From NCBI RefSeq assembly GCF_016803135.1, contig NZ_JAEVFE010000005.1, positions 1 through 64,000 of the forward strand: a stretch of DNA of 64,000 nt, written 5' to 3'. Made by a program: the position numbers and the translations under genes. Position 1 is the stretch's first letter. The number at the start of each line of letters is the position of its first letter. The DNA comes from Altererythrobacter sp. C41. Lineage in GTDB: Bacteria; Pseudomonadota; Alphaproteobacteria; Sphingomonadales; Sphingomonadaceae. The notes below the pieces were generated by a model. That model had not been told where the DNA came from. It made no database searches and saw only the letters and a program-made list of their open reading frames with translations. Below, in pieces: positions 8,676-17,179 of the stretch.

Positions 8676-9277
8676 TCAGCGCGATCGGCACCATCGAGGA
8701 AGCGCAGCAGCGCGGCGACCTGCACTTGCGGATCGCCTGCCCCTACGATCCCGAGAAGATCGCCATCGGCGCCTCGATCGCCTGCTCGGGTGTGTGCCTG
8801 ACGGTGGTGGAGCGCGGCGGCGAGCCGGGAGACGCCTGGTTCGCGGTCGACGTTTCGGCCGAGACGGTCTCGCGCACCGTGCCCGGCATGTGGCGCGCCG
8901 GCCGCCGGCTCAACCTCGAGACCGCGCTCAAACTGGGCGACGAACTCGGCGGCCATATCGTCACCGGCCACGTGGACACCGTGGGCGAAGTCCGCCTGGT
9001 CCGCGCCGAGGGCGGCTCGACCACCGTCGCGATCCGCACCAGCGCCACCTTCGCGCCCTTCGTCGCGCCCAAGGGCTCGATCACGGTCGACGGCGTCTCG
9101 CTCACCGTCAACGACGTGCGCGATCAGGAGGACGGCGCGTGCGACTTCCTCCTCAATCTGATCCCGCACACGGCGGAGGTGACGACGCTCGGCGACCTCA
9201 CCGAAGGCGACCGCGTGAACCTCGAGATCGACGTCCTCGCGCGCTATCTCAAGCGGATGCAGAGCCTCCAGCGCTAG
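8660..9277 (+). CDS. ribE: Riboflavin synthase alpha chain
   Basis: 205 residues. Two tandem lumazine-binding domains, the first starting MFTGIVSAIGTIEEA and the second after GHIVTGHVDTVGEV. It dismutates two 6,7-dimethyl-8-ribityllumazine molecules to riboflavin. Overlapped start with ribD; last gene of the run that begins with the SCO gene. A palindromic repeat block follows. Confidence 0.95.
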   Translation: MFTGIVSAIGTIEEAQQRGDLHLRIACPYDPEKIAIGASIACSGVCLTVVERGGEPGDAWFAVDVSAETVSRTVPGMWRAGRRLNLETALKLGDELGGHIVTGHVDTVGEVRLVRAEGGSTTVAIRTSATFAPFVAPKGSITVDGVSLTVNDVRDQEDGACDFLLNLIPHTAEVTTLGDLTEGDRVNLEIDVLARYLKRMQSLQR

Positions 9278-9320
9278 ACGCTGGGGCAGGCGACCCCGCC
9301 GCCGCCCCCACTCCCCTTTT

Positions 9321-9387
9321 GTCATCCCCGCGAACGCGGGAATCCATGGCCGACGCTGGAACTGATTCCCGCGTTCGCGGGAATGAC
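9321..9387. repeat. Palindromic repeat with GCGAACGC arms
   Basis: GTCATCCCCGCGAACGCGGG at 9321 is matched by its reverse complement near 9368-9387 (CCCGCGTTCGCGGGAATGAC), with about 27 nt between. It is a REP-type intergenic palindrome and could also act as a terminator after ribE. Confidence 0.8.
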
Positions 9388-9422
9388 AAGGAGGGGGCAG
9401 GCGAGATCGCTCTTTCCCCTCT

Positions 9423-9503
9423 CGTCGCCCCAGCGAAAGCTGGGATCGCGTGCAGCAAAGTCCGACCTGGCGGGTAGCGATCCCAGCTTTCGCTGGGATG
9501 ACG
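9423..9503. repeat. Palindromic repeat with CCAGCGAAAGCTGG arms
   Basis: CCCAGCGAAAGCTGGGATCG (from 9429) pairs with CGATCCCAGCTTTCGCTGGG (9478-9497), separated by about 30 nt; CGTC and GACG flank the element. It belongs to a different family from the repeat just upstream. A degenerate copy of the arm may occur near 97-117. Confidence 0.8.
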
Positions 9504-9613
9504 GAAGTAGGGGTGATCTCCTCCGCCGCCCCCCGTCCGCCAGCGACTCGGCGCACCCCAACGCGACCGCTCGTAACCCCACACCCGAACAACCATCCCA
9601 CCCTGTTGACGTA

Positions 9614-9625
9614 ATGGTATAACAT
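9614..9625. promoter_or_regulatory. Zur-like palindrome upstream of TonB receptor
   Basis: ATGGTATAACAT is a near-perfect palindrome (ATGnTATAnCAT) about 45 nt upstream of the receptor ATG, within GTAATGGTATAACATCA. It resembles alphaproteobacterial Zur operators (TGTTATAnTATAACA type). Zinc control fits the His/Cys-rich loop of the downstream receptor. Inference from pattern and context. Confidence 0.55.
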
Positions 9626-9668
9626 CATCTATCGACCCCGCGCCAATCAGGAAGGGGTTCACCACACG

Positions 9669-11906
9669 ATGATTTTTTCAGTACTCGCCCGGCGGAAGCG
9701 GCTTTGGCTTTCCGCCGCCTCGGTCGCACTCGTCTCGCCCGCCGCCGCTTGGGCGCAGGACGCCGCGGACGAGGAGAAGCCGCGCGAGCGGGCCGCCCGG
9801 GCCGACATCGTCGTCACCGGCGCCTCGCTCGAGCGCGAGGAGACGAGCGAGCCGCTGCCGGTCCAGGTCCTCGCGGGCGACGAGCTCGCGCACCGCCGCC
9901 AGGGCGGCCTCGGCGAGACGCTCGCGGGCCTTCCGGGCGTGCATCTCGACAGCTTCGGCGGCGGCGCCTCACGCCCCGTCATCCGCGGCCAGACGGTGCC
10001 GCGCATCGAGATCCTGACCGACGGCGCCAACCTCTTCGACGCCTCGTCCGTCTCACCCGACCACGCCATCGCCGCCGATCCGCTGCTGCTCGATGCGATC
10101 GAGATCCAGCGCGGCCCCGCCGCCGTCCGCTACGGCGGCAACGCGCTTAACGGCGCGATCAACCTGATCGACAGCAAAGTGCCCAAGGCCGTGCCCGAGG
10201 GCGGCTATACCGGCGCGACCGAAGTCCGTTACGGCACCGGCGACGAGGAGAAGACAGTCGTCGGCCGGGTGACCGCCGGCATCGGCTCCTTCGCCGTACA
10301 CGCGGAAGGATCGCGCCACGTCAGCGAGGACTACGACGTTCCTGACGCCTTCGGCAGCGACAAGCTCAAGGACTCCTACGCCGAAGGGACGAGCTACAGC
10401 TTCGGCGCCTCATGGGTGACGGACAAGGGCTATATCGGGGCCGCCTACACCCGGCAGGACAGCGAATACGGCCTGCCCGGCCACAGCCACGCCAACGCCC
10501 CGTGCCACACCCACGACCTCGATCTGCACTGCGGCTCGCACGGCACCCCGCCGCCGCTCGTCTCGGCGCCCGACGATCATACCGCCTACATCGATCTGCG
10601 CAGCGAGCGCTTCGACATCCGCGCGGACTACGACCGCCTGCTGCCGGGGCTCGAGCATACCCGCCTGCGGCTGTCCTACACCGACTATAGGCACGAGGAG
10701 ATGGACGGGACGTTCCTGTTCGCCCGCTATGGCAACAAGGTTTACGACGGGCGGCTGGAGCTGACCCATGCCCCGCTGCTCGGCTTCACCGGCACGTTCG
10801 GCGTCCAGTACACCGACGGGACCTTCAGCGGTCTCAACGTCAACGACGTCTATCGCGGCTACGACAGCATCTACGACATCAAGACCGAGAATGTCGGCCT
10901 GTTCCTGACCGAGCGGCGCGCGTTCGGTCCTGTCGATATCGAGCTGGGCGTACGGCAGGACTGGCGGACCATGCATGCGGTGAAGAAGCACTGGACGTCC
11001 TACTACATTCTTCCCCCCGGGTTCGAGCTGACGCCGGAGATCGAGGAGATGTATTCGGGCTTCTACGACGACTATTTCGCGTCGAACTATCCCGCCTCCG
11101 AACACAACCCCTTCTCGGTCTCCGCAAGCGCGACCTGGAACATCGACGCAGGCTACTCGCTCGGGCTGACGCTCGCCCGCTCGCAGCGCGCGCCGAACGT
11201 GCGCGAGCTCTACGCCCGGGGGAACAACCTCGCGACCAACAGCTACGAGGTCGGCCTGGCGCGCACGGCGACCATCTCCGACGAGCTGCCCGCGCCGGTG
11301 ACCGACCTCGTCGAGACGAACAAGTCCGTCGACCTGACCTTCCGCAAGACCGACGGGCGCACCCGGTTCGAACTCGGCGCCTTCTATCAGGACGTCGACG
11401 ACTACATCTTCGCCCGCCTGATCGAGGAGGAGCGCGAGACCGGCCGCCCCCATCTCCTGCTGGTCTACACGGCGGCGGACGCGCGGTTCTTCGGGATCGA
11501 CGGGCAGATCAGCCATCAACTCGCGCCGGGATCGCTGGTCACCCTGTTCGGCGACTACGTCGACGCCGAGCTCAAGAGCGAGGACGACAATCTGCCGCGC
11601 ATTCCGCCGGGGCGCCTCGGCGCGCGTTACGAGTGGACCTCGGGCCCGGTCTCGGCCGACCTCGAATACTACCACACCTTCAAGCAGGACCGCGCCGCCT
11701 CCTACGAGACGCCGACGGGCGGCTACGACATGCTCAACGCGACGCTAGCCTACCGGTTCGACGTCGGCGGCGGAAAGTCGGTGGAGCTCTACGCGCGCGG
11801 CACGAACCTCACCAACGAACTGGCCTACGTCCACACCTCGTTCGTGAAGGACCAGTCCCCGCTCCGCGGCCGCAGCGTCGCGATCGGCATGCGCCACAGC
11901 TTCTGA
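9669..11906 (+). CDS. TonB-dependent receptor, ZnuD-like (zinc uptake)
   Basis: 745-residue outer-membrane receptor. Signal peptide to about residue 29 (...AAAWAQ), a TonB box region (ADIVVTGASL), the plug with PVIRGQTVPRIEILTDGANLF and SSVSPDHAIAADPLLLDAIE, then a 22-strand barrel ending in Phe. A metal-binding-looking loop at about residues 271-292 holds six His and two Cys (HSHANAPCHTHDLDLHCGSH). The SPDHA plug motif and the His-rich loop are typical of ZnuD zinc receptors. A Zur-like palindrome precedes it. The start is supported by AGGAAGGGG upstream. Confidence 0.85.
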   Translation: MIFSVLARRKRLWLSAASVALVSPAAAWAQDAADEEKPRERAARADIVVTGASLEREETSEPLPVQVLAGDELAHRRQGGLGETLAGLPGVHLDSFGGGASRPVIRGQTVPRIEILTDGANLFDASSVSPDHAIAADPLLLDAIEIQRGPAAVRYGGNALNGAINLIDSKVPKAVPEGGYTGATEVRYGTGDEEKTVVGRVTAGIGSFAVHAEGSRHVSEDYDVPDAFGSDKLKDSYAEGTSYSFGASWVTDKGYIGAAYTRQDSEYGLPGHSHANAPCHTHDLDLHCGSHGTPPPLVSAPDDHTAYIDLRSERFDIRADYDRLLPGLEHTRLRLSYTDYRHEEMDGTFLFARYGNKVYDGRLELTHAPLLGFTGTFGVQYTDGTFSGLNVNDVYRGYDSIYDIKTENVGLFLTERRAFGPVDIELGVRQDWRTMHAVKKHWTSYYILPPGFELTPEIEEMYSGFYDDYFASNYPASEHNPFSVSASATWNIDAGYSLGLTLARSQRAPNVRELYARGNNLATNSYEVGLARTATISDELPAPVTDLVETNKSVDLTFRKTDGRTRFELGAFYQDVDDYIFARLIEEERETGRPHLLLVYTAADARFFGIDGQISHQLAPGSLVTLFGDYVDAELKSEDDNLPRIPPGRLGARYEWTSGPVSADLEYYHTFKQDRAASYETPTGGYDMLNATLAYRFDVGGGKSVELYARGTNLTNELAYVHTSFVKDQSPLRGRSVAIGMRHSF

Positions 11907-12026
11907 CCGAACACGCCGAGCAGGTTCGTCACCGCAGCGGCGACGGGGGGCACGGGGGGAGGTGCGGAGGGAGATGCTCCCCGCCTCCCTCCGTCATCCC
12001 AGCGGCGCGTCCCGCCGGGTCTGGCC

Positions 12027-12404
12027 TCAGCGGCCGGGCGCCTCCGCGGCATCCTGCGCGGCTTTGACGTACGCCTCGGCCGCGGTCTGGATGCGCTGCT
12101 TCAGTTCGGGGTCGCTCTGGCTGCCCACGGCAATGGCCTGGAATTCCTGCGGTCCCATGCCCGATTCCTGCATCACCGCCATCATCTTCGCCTGCTTCTG
12201 CTGCTCGTCGGCAGCCGTATCGCGCGCGATCTGCTGAACCTTCAGGACGGCGAGAGCGAAGCGGTCGACCTGATCGTCCGAGACGTCCGCCGATTTGGGC
12301 GCGGCTTGCGCCGGCGCGGTCTGCTGCGGGGGCGCGGCGTCCTGGGCCCATGCGGTTCCGCCCATCGCAAGCGACGCGGCGGCCAGTGTCAAAACGGTCT
12401 TCAT
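12027..12404 (-). CDS. DUF4168 exported protein
   Basis: 125 residues. Signal peptide MKTVLTLAAASLAMGGTAWAQ, then a Gln/Pro/Ala-rich stretch and a helical DUF4168 domain (VSDDQVDRFALAVLKVQQIAR...). Periplasmic, function unknown. The start at 12404 gives the signal peptide and has GGAGGAT just upstream; a longer in-frame start adds 62 unconserved residues. Transcribed divergently from the HTH gene at 12628. Confidence 0.85.
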   Translation of the reverse strand: MKTVLTLAAASLAMGGTAWAQDAAPPQQTAPAQAAPKSADVSDDQVDRFALAVLKVQQIARDTAADEQQKQAKMMAVMQESGMGPQEFQAIAVGSQSDPELKQRIQTAAEAYVKAAQDAAEAPGR

Positions 12405-12627
12405 GCGATCCTCCATGATGAAGGCCGCCAAGTACGCGGGGCAGCACGGGTTTATAACCGTCAGCGAGACGGGTCGTGTGACGTGCGGGGTGGCGCGTAC
12501 CTCCGATGCGGAAGCGCCCCGCCGCCGGGACCGGAACTGAACCCAATGCCCGTCATCCCAGCGCCTCCGGAACAAAACGCGCACAAACAACTTTCCTACA
12601 TCGCGAAAATCTGCCTTATCCTTCCGG

Positions 12628-13131
12628 ATGAAGCACTATCCGCCCCTTCTCCCGCGCGAGCGGAAGCCTTCGCCGCCCCGGATCCCGCTGTTCTACGCCG
12701 TCCCCGGCCGCACCCGCGCCGACGGATGGACGCCGCGGCGGCAGGCACTGTTCATCGGGCATCTCGCCGAAACCCGATCCGTCACCGAAGCCGCGCGGCG
12801 CGTGTCGATGGCGCGCGAGACCGTCTACCGGCTGCGCGGCCGGGCCGGCGCGGAAAGCTTCAACGCGGCGTGGGATGCGGCGCTCGGGATCGCCCCTGCG
12901 CAAGGTGACGGCGAAAGGTCACAGGTCGGCGTGACCCCGTCACGGAAGGTCACGAACAGCGAGCTCATGTGGCGGGTCGAGACTGGTCTGTGGCAGGTGC
13001 GCATGCACCGCGGCCGCTTCGCCGGGGTCTGGCGGAGAGCCGACAATGCTTCGCTTTTCCAGCTACTTGCCCGGCTCGACCGCGCGCGGCTCACCGGCGA
13101 GCGCACCCGGCGGGAGAGGGAGGCGGCATGA
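12628..13131 (+). CDS. Helix-turn-helix protein of unknown role
   Basis: 167 residues. A predicted DNA-binding helix-turn-helix lies at about residues 37-70 (WTPRRQALFIGHLAETRSVTEAARRVSMARETVYRLRGR), similar to resolvase/transposase-type HTH domains used in sphingomonad regulators. The rest is basic and lacks a recognised domain. No enzymatic motif. Role as a regulator is inferred from the HTH alone. Confidence 0.7.
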   Translation: MKHYPPLLPRERKPSPPRIPLFYAVPGRTRADGWTPRRQALFIGHLAETRSVTEAARRVSMARETVYRLRGRAGAESFNAAWDAALGIAPAQGDGERSQVGVTPSRKVTNSELMWRVETGLWQVRMHRGRFAGVWRRADNASLFQLLARLDRARLTGERTRREREAA

Positions 13132-13190
13132 AAGGTCACGCCGCGCAAATATGCCGTCGAGTGTCAACCGAGAGGTCGACAAATTCCCAT

Positions 13191-13275
13191 GTCGGCACCG
13201 GCCCGCGCCCCCACCCGGCTACCCGGCAAGGGCCTATCCTATGGGTGGCCGGGTGGGGGTACGGGCCGGTGTCGC
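13191..13275. repeat. Long GC-rich inverted repeat
   Basis: The left arm GTCGGCACCGGCCCG...CCCCCACCCGGC is answered by GCCGGGTGGGGG...CGGGCCGGTGTCGC. The stem is about 30 bp with a few mismatches and a loop of roughly 20 nt. It lies between the HTH gene and the convergent aminotransferase, so it may stop transcription from both sides. It could also be a mobile palindromic element. Confidence 0.75.
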
Positions 13276-13292
13276 ATCTTTCAAAAACATAC

Positions 13293-14468
13293 TCAGCCGG
13301 TGACGGCGGCGATCGCCTGGACGAACTTCTCGATGTTGCCGCCGTGCAGTCCGGCGACGTTGATCCGGCCCGAGCCCGCCATGTAGATGGCATGCTCGGT
13401 CCGCAGCCGGCCGACCTGCTCCTTGCTCAGCGGCAGGACGGAGAACAGGCCGTTCTGGTGCGCCAGCGGCGTCAGGTCGACCGCGCCGGCCGTTCCCGCG
13501 TCCGCGAGCGACCGGCGCACGTGGCGCATCCGCTCGCGCATCGTCTCGAGTTCGTCGAGCCACAGCGCGGTCAGGTCCGCGTCGCGCAGCACGATCCGCA
13601 CCGCCGCGCCGCCGTGATCGGGCGGCATCGACCAGGCCGCACGGGCCAGCGCATTGAGGTTCGACTGGATCGCGTCGATCTGCCCGGCGTCGCGGGCCAG
13701 CGCGTAGAGCGCGCCCACGCGGTCGCGGTACATGCCGAAGTTCTTGTCGCAGCTATAGGCAACCAGCGCTTCCGGCACCGCAGCCATCACGCGGCGCAGG
13801 CCGTAGGCGTCCTCCTTCATCCCGTGGCCGAGGCCCTGGTAGGCGAGGTCGAGGATCGGCAGCGCCGCGCCGCCCGCGAAGGCATCGGCGATGGCGTCCC
13901 ACTCCTCGGCGGAGTAGTCGATGCCGGTCGGGTTGTGGCAGCAGCCGTGGAGCAGCACCGCCTCGCCTTCCTTCGCGCCGCGGATCGCGGCCAGCGCGGC
14001 CTCGGCATTGGCGGTGCCGTCGGGATTGGCATGGTCGAACATGACCGCCTCCACGCCCACGTCGGCGAGGATCTGCGCGTGGTTCGGCCAGCTCGGCGCG
14101 CCGAGGTGGATGCGGCTCACGCCCGCGCGCTGGGCCACCGCGACCGCGAGGCGCACCGCGCCGGTGCCGCCCGGCGTCTGCATGCCCTGCAGCCGCCCGC
14201 CCATCGTCCCGTCGCGCCCGAAGGCATGCGGTATCAGCGCATTGACGAAGCCCATGTCGCCCTCGGGGCCGAGGTAGGACTTGGAATCCTGCTCCTCGAC
14301 CAGCCGCTGCTCGGCCTGCTTGATCGCGGCGAAGACGGGGGTGCCGCCCTGCCCGGTGCGATAGACGCCGACGCCGAGGTCGATCTTGTCCGGCCGGTCG
14401 TCGTCGGCATAGAGCTTGATCAGCGCCAGCAGGGCGTCGGGCGATTGGGGTTCGAGTCTGTCGAGCAT
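13293..14468 (-). CDS. Aromatic/aspartate aminotransferase
   Basis: 391 residues, PLP-dependent class I aminotransferase. The start MLDRLEPQSPDALLALIKLY fits the family. Visible features are DLGVGVYRTGQGGTPVFAAIKQAE, GGTGAVRLA, the C(C)HNPTGIDYS block, DLAYQGLG, and the PLP-lysine region YSCDKNFGMYRDRVGAL with Lys in CDKNFG. Cytosolic; makes or uses phenylalanine/tyrosine/aspartate and the corresponding keto acids. An in-frame ATG at 14480 is an alternative start. Confidence 0.93.
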   Translation of the reverse strand: MLDRLEPQSPDALLALIKLYADDDRPDKIDLGVGVYRTGQGGTPVFAAIKQAEQRLVEEQDSKSYLGPEGDMGFVNALIPHAFGRDGTMGGRLQGMQTPGGTGAVRLAVAVAQRAGVSRIHLGAPSWPNHAQILADVGVEAVMFDHANPDGTANAEAALAAIRGAKEGEAVLLHGCCHNPTGIDYSAEEWDAIADAFAGGAALPILDLAYQGLGHGMKEDAYGLRRVMAAVPEALVAYSCDKNFGMYRDRVGALYALARDAGQIDAIQSNLNALARAAWSMPPDHGGAAVRIVLRDADLTALWLDELETMRERMRHVRRSLADAGTAGAVDLTPLAHQNGLFSVLPLSKEQVGRLRTEHAIYMAGSGRINVAGLHGGNIEKFVQAIAAVTG

Positions 14469-14555
14469 GCGCCGCCCCATGCCCAGACGCGCGAGGGGCC
14501 GCAACAGGAAATCCTGTCGCGGCCCCTGCCCCTCCAAGCAATTTTGCTTGTGCGG

Positions 14556-15401
14556 CTAGAAGGGCATCCAGCGCTGCTCCTTCGAGAACTTCATGTAGCC
14601 CGCGTTGATGCCCAGGCGCAGGCCCGCACCCATGCGGATCGGGATCAGCACCACGTTGTCCTTGCGCAGGTAGCTGGCAGTGAGCCCGCCCACCACGTAG
14701 GCCTGCCCCTCGCCGGCCGGATAGCGTTCGTAGAGCTGCTCGGTATCGTAGAGGTTGTAGACCAGGACGAAGGTGTTCGCCGCGTTCGCGCCGACGTCGA
14801 ACCCGATCGACGGGCCGGTCCAGTAGACCGGGCGCTGGCCCTCCACCTTGTGGTAGAGCGTGCCCGAACCGTAACGCGCACCGACGATGAACGCGCCGCC
14901 CGCCTCGCGGCCGACGATGTAGGCGTTGGGCTCGCCCTGCTCTTTCAGAAGATCCTGGATCATCCGCGCGAGACCCTCGGCGCCCTTGCCGAACAGGCCC
15001 TCGGCCGCGCCGATCAGGTCGTCTTCCTTGAACGTCTCGCTCTGCGCGCCGGCGACCTGGGTGGTGCCGGCGGTCTCTCCGGTGGCGACGGCGGTCTCGC
15101 CGCTCGCCGCGGGGTCGGCCCAGGCCGGTGCGACGGGCGCGCCGTCCGGCGGCGTCTCGCTGTAGGTGATGCTGTTGTCCTGCGCCGGCGCGGTCTGCTG
15201 CGGCGCCGGGGCGGAGGTCTCCTGCGCCGGGATCTCCTGGCTGTAGTCCGGCTGCGCGCCGGGTCTTTCCTCGAGATCGGCGTCGATCGCGGTGTCGGGA
15301 TCGAACGTCTCGATCGATTGCGCGGCGAGCGGCGCCGCGGCGAGCGCGGCAACCGCGGCTGCGCCTGCGATCGCGCGGCGGATGATGGGAATGAGTTGCA
15401 T
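14556..15401 (-). CDS. DUF1134 / EipA envelope integrity protein
   Basis: 281 residues. Signal peptide MQLIPIIRRAIAGAAAVAALAAAPLAAQ, a low-complexity Gln/Thr/Pro/Ala segment (about 40-105), then the DUF1134 domain FKEDDLIGAAEGLFGKGAEGLARMIQDLLKEQG...NAYIVGREAGGAFIVGARYGSG...PSIGFDVGANAANTFVLVYNLYD...GYMKFSKEQRWMPF. The family, known as EipA in Brucella and Caulobacter, is periplasmic and needed for envelope integrity. The start at 15401 is chosen for the signal peptide; the longer frame reads antisense through tRNA-Ser. Confidence 0.92.
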   Translation of the reverse strand: MQLIPIIRRAIAGAAAVAALAAAPLAAQSIETFDPDTAIDADLEERPGAQPDYSQEIPAQETSAPAPQQTAPAQDNSITYSETPPDGAPVAPAWADPAASGETAVATGETAGTTQVAGAQSETFKEDDLIGAAEGLFGKGAEGLARMIQDLLKEQGEPNAYIVGREAGGAFIVGARYGSGTLYHKVEGQRPVYWTGPSIGFDVGANAANTFVLVYNLYDTEQLYERYPAGEGQAYVVGGLTASYLRKDNVVLIPIRMGAGLRLGINAGYMKFSKEQRWMPF

Positions 15402-15629
15402 GCGGCCCCTCCTGGTCCGAAATCGGGCCCGAAACCCGGACCTGTCCAGGGCCGAACAGAATCCTTTGCGGCTGAAGCGGCAATGAACCGGCGACGAATC
15501 GAATCGGAAACACGGCGAAACGAGTCGGAACGCCCCTGTTTTCATGGCTTTTGCCGAAGCGGAGAGAGGCGGCTTGCAGCACTCACCCGTGCCCGTTATA
15601 GCGCGCCCCTCGCACGCCGCCAGGCATGC

Positions 15630-15719
15630 GGAGACGTGGGTGAGTGGCTGAAACCAGTTCCCTGCTAAGGAACCATACCCTATCGGGTATCGAGGGTTCG
15701 AATCCCTCCGTCTCCGCCA
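15630..15719 (+). tRNA. tRNA-Ser(GCT)
   Basis: The acceptor stem GGAGACG pairs with CGTCTCC, with discriminator G and encoded CCA at 15717-15719. The anticodon arm GTTCC-ctGCTaa-GGAAC carries anticodon GCT (serine AGC/AGU). A long variable arm (ACCCTATCGGGT) and T-arm GAGGGTTCGAATCCCTC are typical of type II tRNA-Ser. It lies exactly at the left edge of the lower-GC catabolic cluster. Confidence 0.97.
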
Positions 15720-15875
15720 GCGGCCTGACAATCAGCGAACCATAGCGATCGTGAGCGCGCGCGAAGGCGGCACCGGGATACCGGTATTGCTGAACGCTAT
15801 GTTCAGCCGACCACGACCGGCCGCGGCGCGGTCGCTCTGGATCGAGATCTCTTGGCTTCTTGTCGGCGCCGGCAG

Positions 15876-17024
15876 CTAGGCCGCTCTCGCTCCGGCGATC
15901 AGCCCACGGGCCGCCAGATTCGCCATGAGGCTCGACACGCCGAAGGTCCATGGCGCGGCAGCCGCCGAGTGTGTCACGCGATTGACGAGCGTCCCCAGCT
16001 TGGGCGTCGATATGGAAACGATATCGCCAATCTTGTGCGTGAAACCACGGCCCGGATGATCGCGATCCTGGGTGGGAGCGAACAAGGTGCCGAGCAGCAG
16101 AACGAATCCGTCGGGATAGTGGTGTTCGCTCATGGTCTGTCGGAGAAGTTCATCCGGATCGCGGCTGATCTCCAGCATGGAGCTATGACCGTCCAGTTCG
16201 TACCCATCCTCGCCCCGGATGTGCAGAGTGACTTCGGCGGAGCGAACGTCGTTCATGCCGAAGCTCTCGTCGAACAGACGCACGAGCGGTCCGAGCGAGC
16301 ACGAAGCGTTGTTGTCTTTCGCCTTCCCGAGCAGGAGTGCCGAACGCCCTTCGAAGTCCCGCAAGTTCACGTCGTTCGCGAGACATGCTCCGACCGGCTC
16401 ACCCGTCTTGTCGGCCAGGAGCGCGATCTCCGGCTCGGGATTGCTCCAGGCCGAGTCACGCCGGATCCCGATGTCGGCGCCCCACCCAACGGTCGAGAGT
16501 ATCTGCGATTTCGTGAAGATTTCCGCGTCCGGTCCGATCGCCACTTCCAGATATTGCGACCACATGCCTTCGTCGATCAGCGCCTGTTTGAGCACCATCG
16601 ATTCACGCGAGCCCGGAACGATGCCGCGGATGCTGCCGCCGACGGCGTGTTCGAGCATTGCGCGCATTTCCCCTGCCTTGGCAGCGTCTCCGCGTGCGCG
16701 CTCTTCGATGACACGCTCGATCACCGAGACGGCAAAGGTAACGCCGGCCGCTTTGACGCACTGAAGATCGATGGGGCTTATGACGCGTGTCGCGGGCGAC
16801 CAGTCGAAGCCGTCGATCTCGCCCAGAGCGATCCCAGCGGACGTATCGAAGGCGCGATCGGCGACGATTTGCGACGCGGTCGGAGCGACCCGGCTCATCT
16901 CATAAACCGTACCGCCCTCGACCAGAACCGGACTAGGCCCCTCCGCGGTAGCTATTCGGCCGAGAAAAAGCGCATCGCGCCAGTCGTCGGCCAACATATG
17001 CGTTCCGAAAGTCTGATCTATCAT
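15876..17024 (-). CDS. FAH-family 2-keto-3-deoxy-acid dehydratase-like
   Basis: 382 residues of the fumarylacetoacetate hydrolase superfamily, resembling Caulobacter XylX (2-keto-3-deoxy-xylonate dehydratase). Visible blocks: DWRDALFLGRIATAEGPSPVLV, LQCVKAAGVTFAVSVIERVIEERARGD, the metal-binding NPEPEIALL and NDVNLRDFEGRSALLLGKAKDNNASC, and GFTHKIGDIVSISTPKLGTL. It probably dehydrates or cleaves a 2-keto-3-deoxy acid in the cytosol using Mg2+. It lies 155 nt after the MFS gene and reads the same way, so it may be the last gene of that unit. Confidence 0.82.
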   Translation of the reverse strand: MIDQTFGTHMLADDWRDALFLGRIATAEGPSPVLVEGGTVYEMSRVAPTASQIVADRAFDTSAGIALGEIDGFDWSPATRVISPIDLQCVKAAGVTFAVSVIERVIEERARGDAAKAGEMRAMLEHAVGGSIRGIVPGSRESMVLKQALIDEGMWSQYLEVAIGPDAEIFTKSQILSTVGWGADIGIRRDSAWSNPEPEIALLADKTGEPVGACLANDVNLRDFEGRSALLLGKAKDNNASCSLGPLVRLFDESFGMNDVRSAEVTLHIRGEDGYELDGHSSMLEISRDPDELLRQTMSEHHYPDGFVLLLGTLFAPTQDRDHPGRGFTHKIGDIVSISTPKLGTLVNRVTHSAAAAPWTFGVSSLMANLAARGLIAGARAA

Positions 17025-17179
17025 CGCGTGACCTGTTCCAATGGGTTCCTGATCCGGTTTCGAAGCCTGCTACCTATGCGGCCGGGACGAGCCCTCAATC
17101 GCGCGCGCGGCAGGCCTTCTGCTGCCGCGTTCGGATTGTTCGCTAGCCTGGGATAAGCGATGGGCCCGAACGACGGCAG

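Noticed and set aside
9321-9503. CRISPR array
   Set aside because: Only two different inverted repeats, with no regular direct repeats and spacers and no cas genes.
12969-15668. An 899-codon frame antisense to the aminotransferase and EipA genes
   Set aside because: Compositionally a GC-skew shadow; it crosses two confident genes and the palindrome at 13191.
15402-15731. N-terminal extension of the EipA frame (RRRDSNPRYPIGYG...)
   Set aside because: It is the translated antisense of tRNA-Ser, a known annotation artefact. The real start is the signal peptide Met at 15401.
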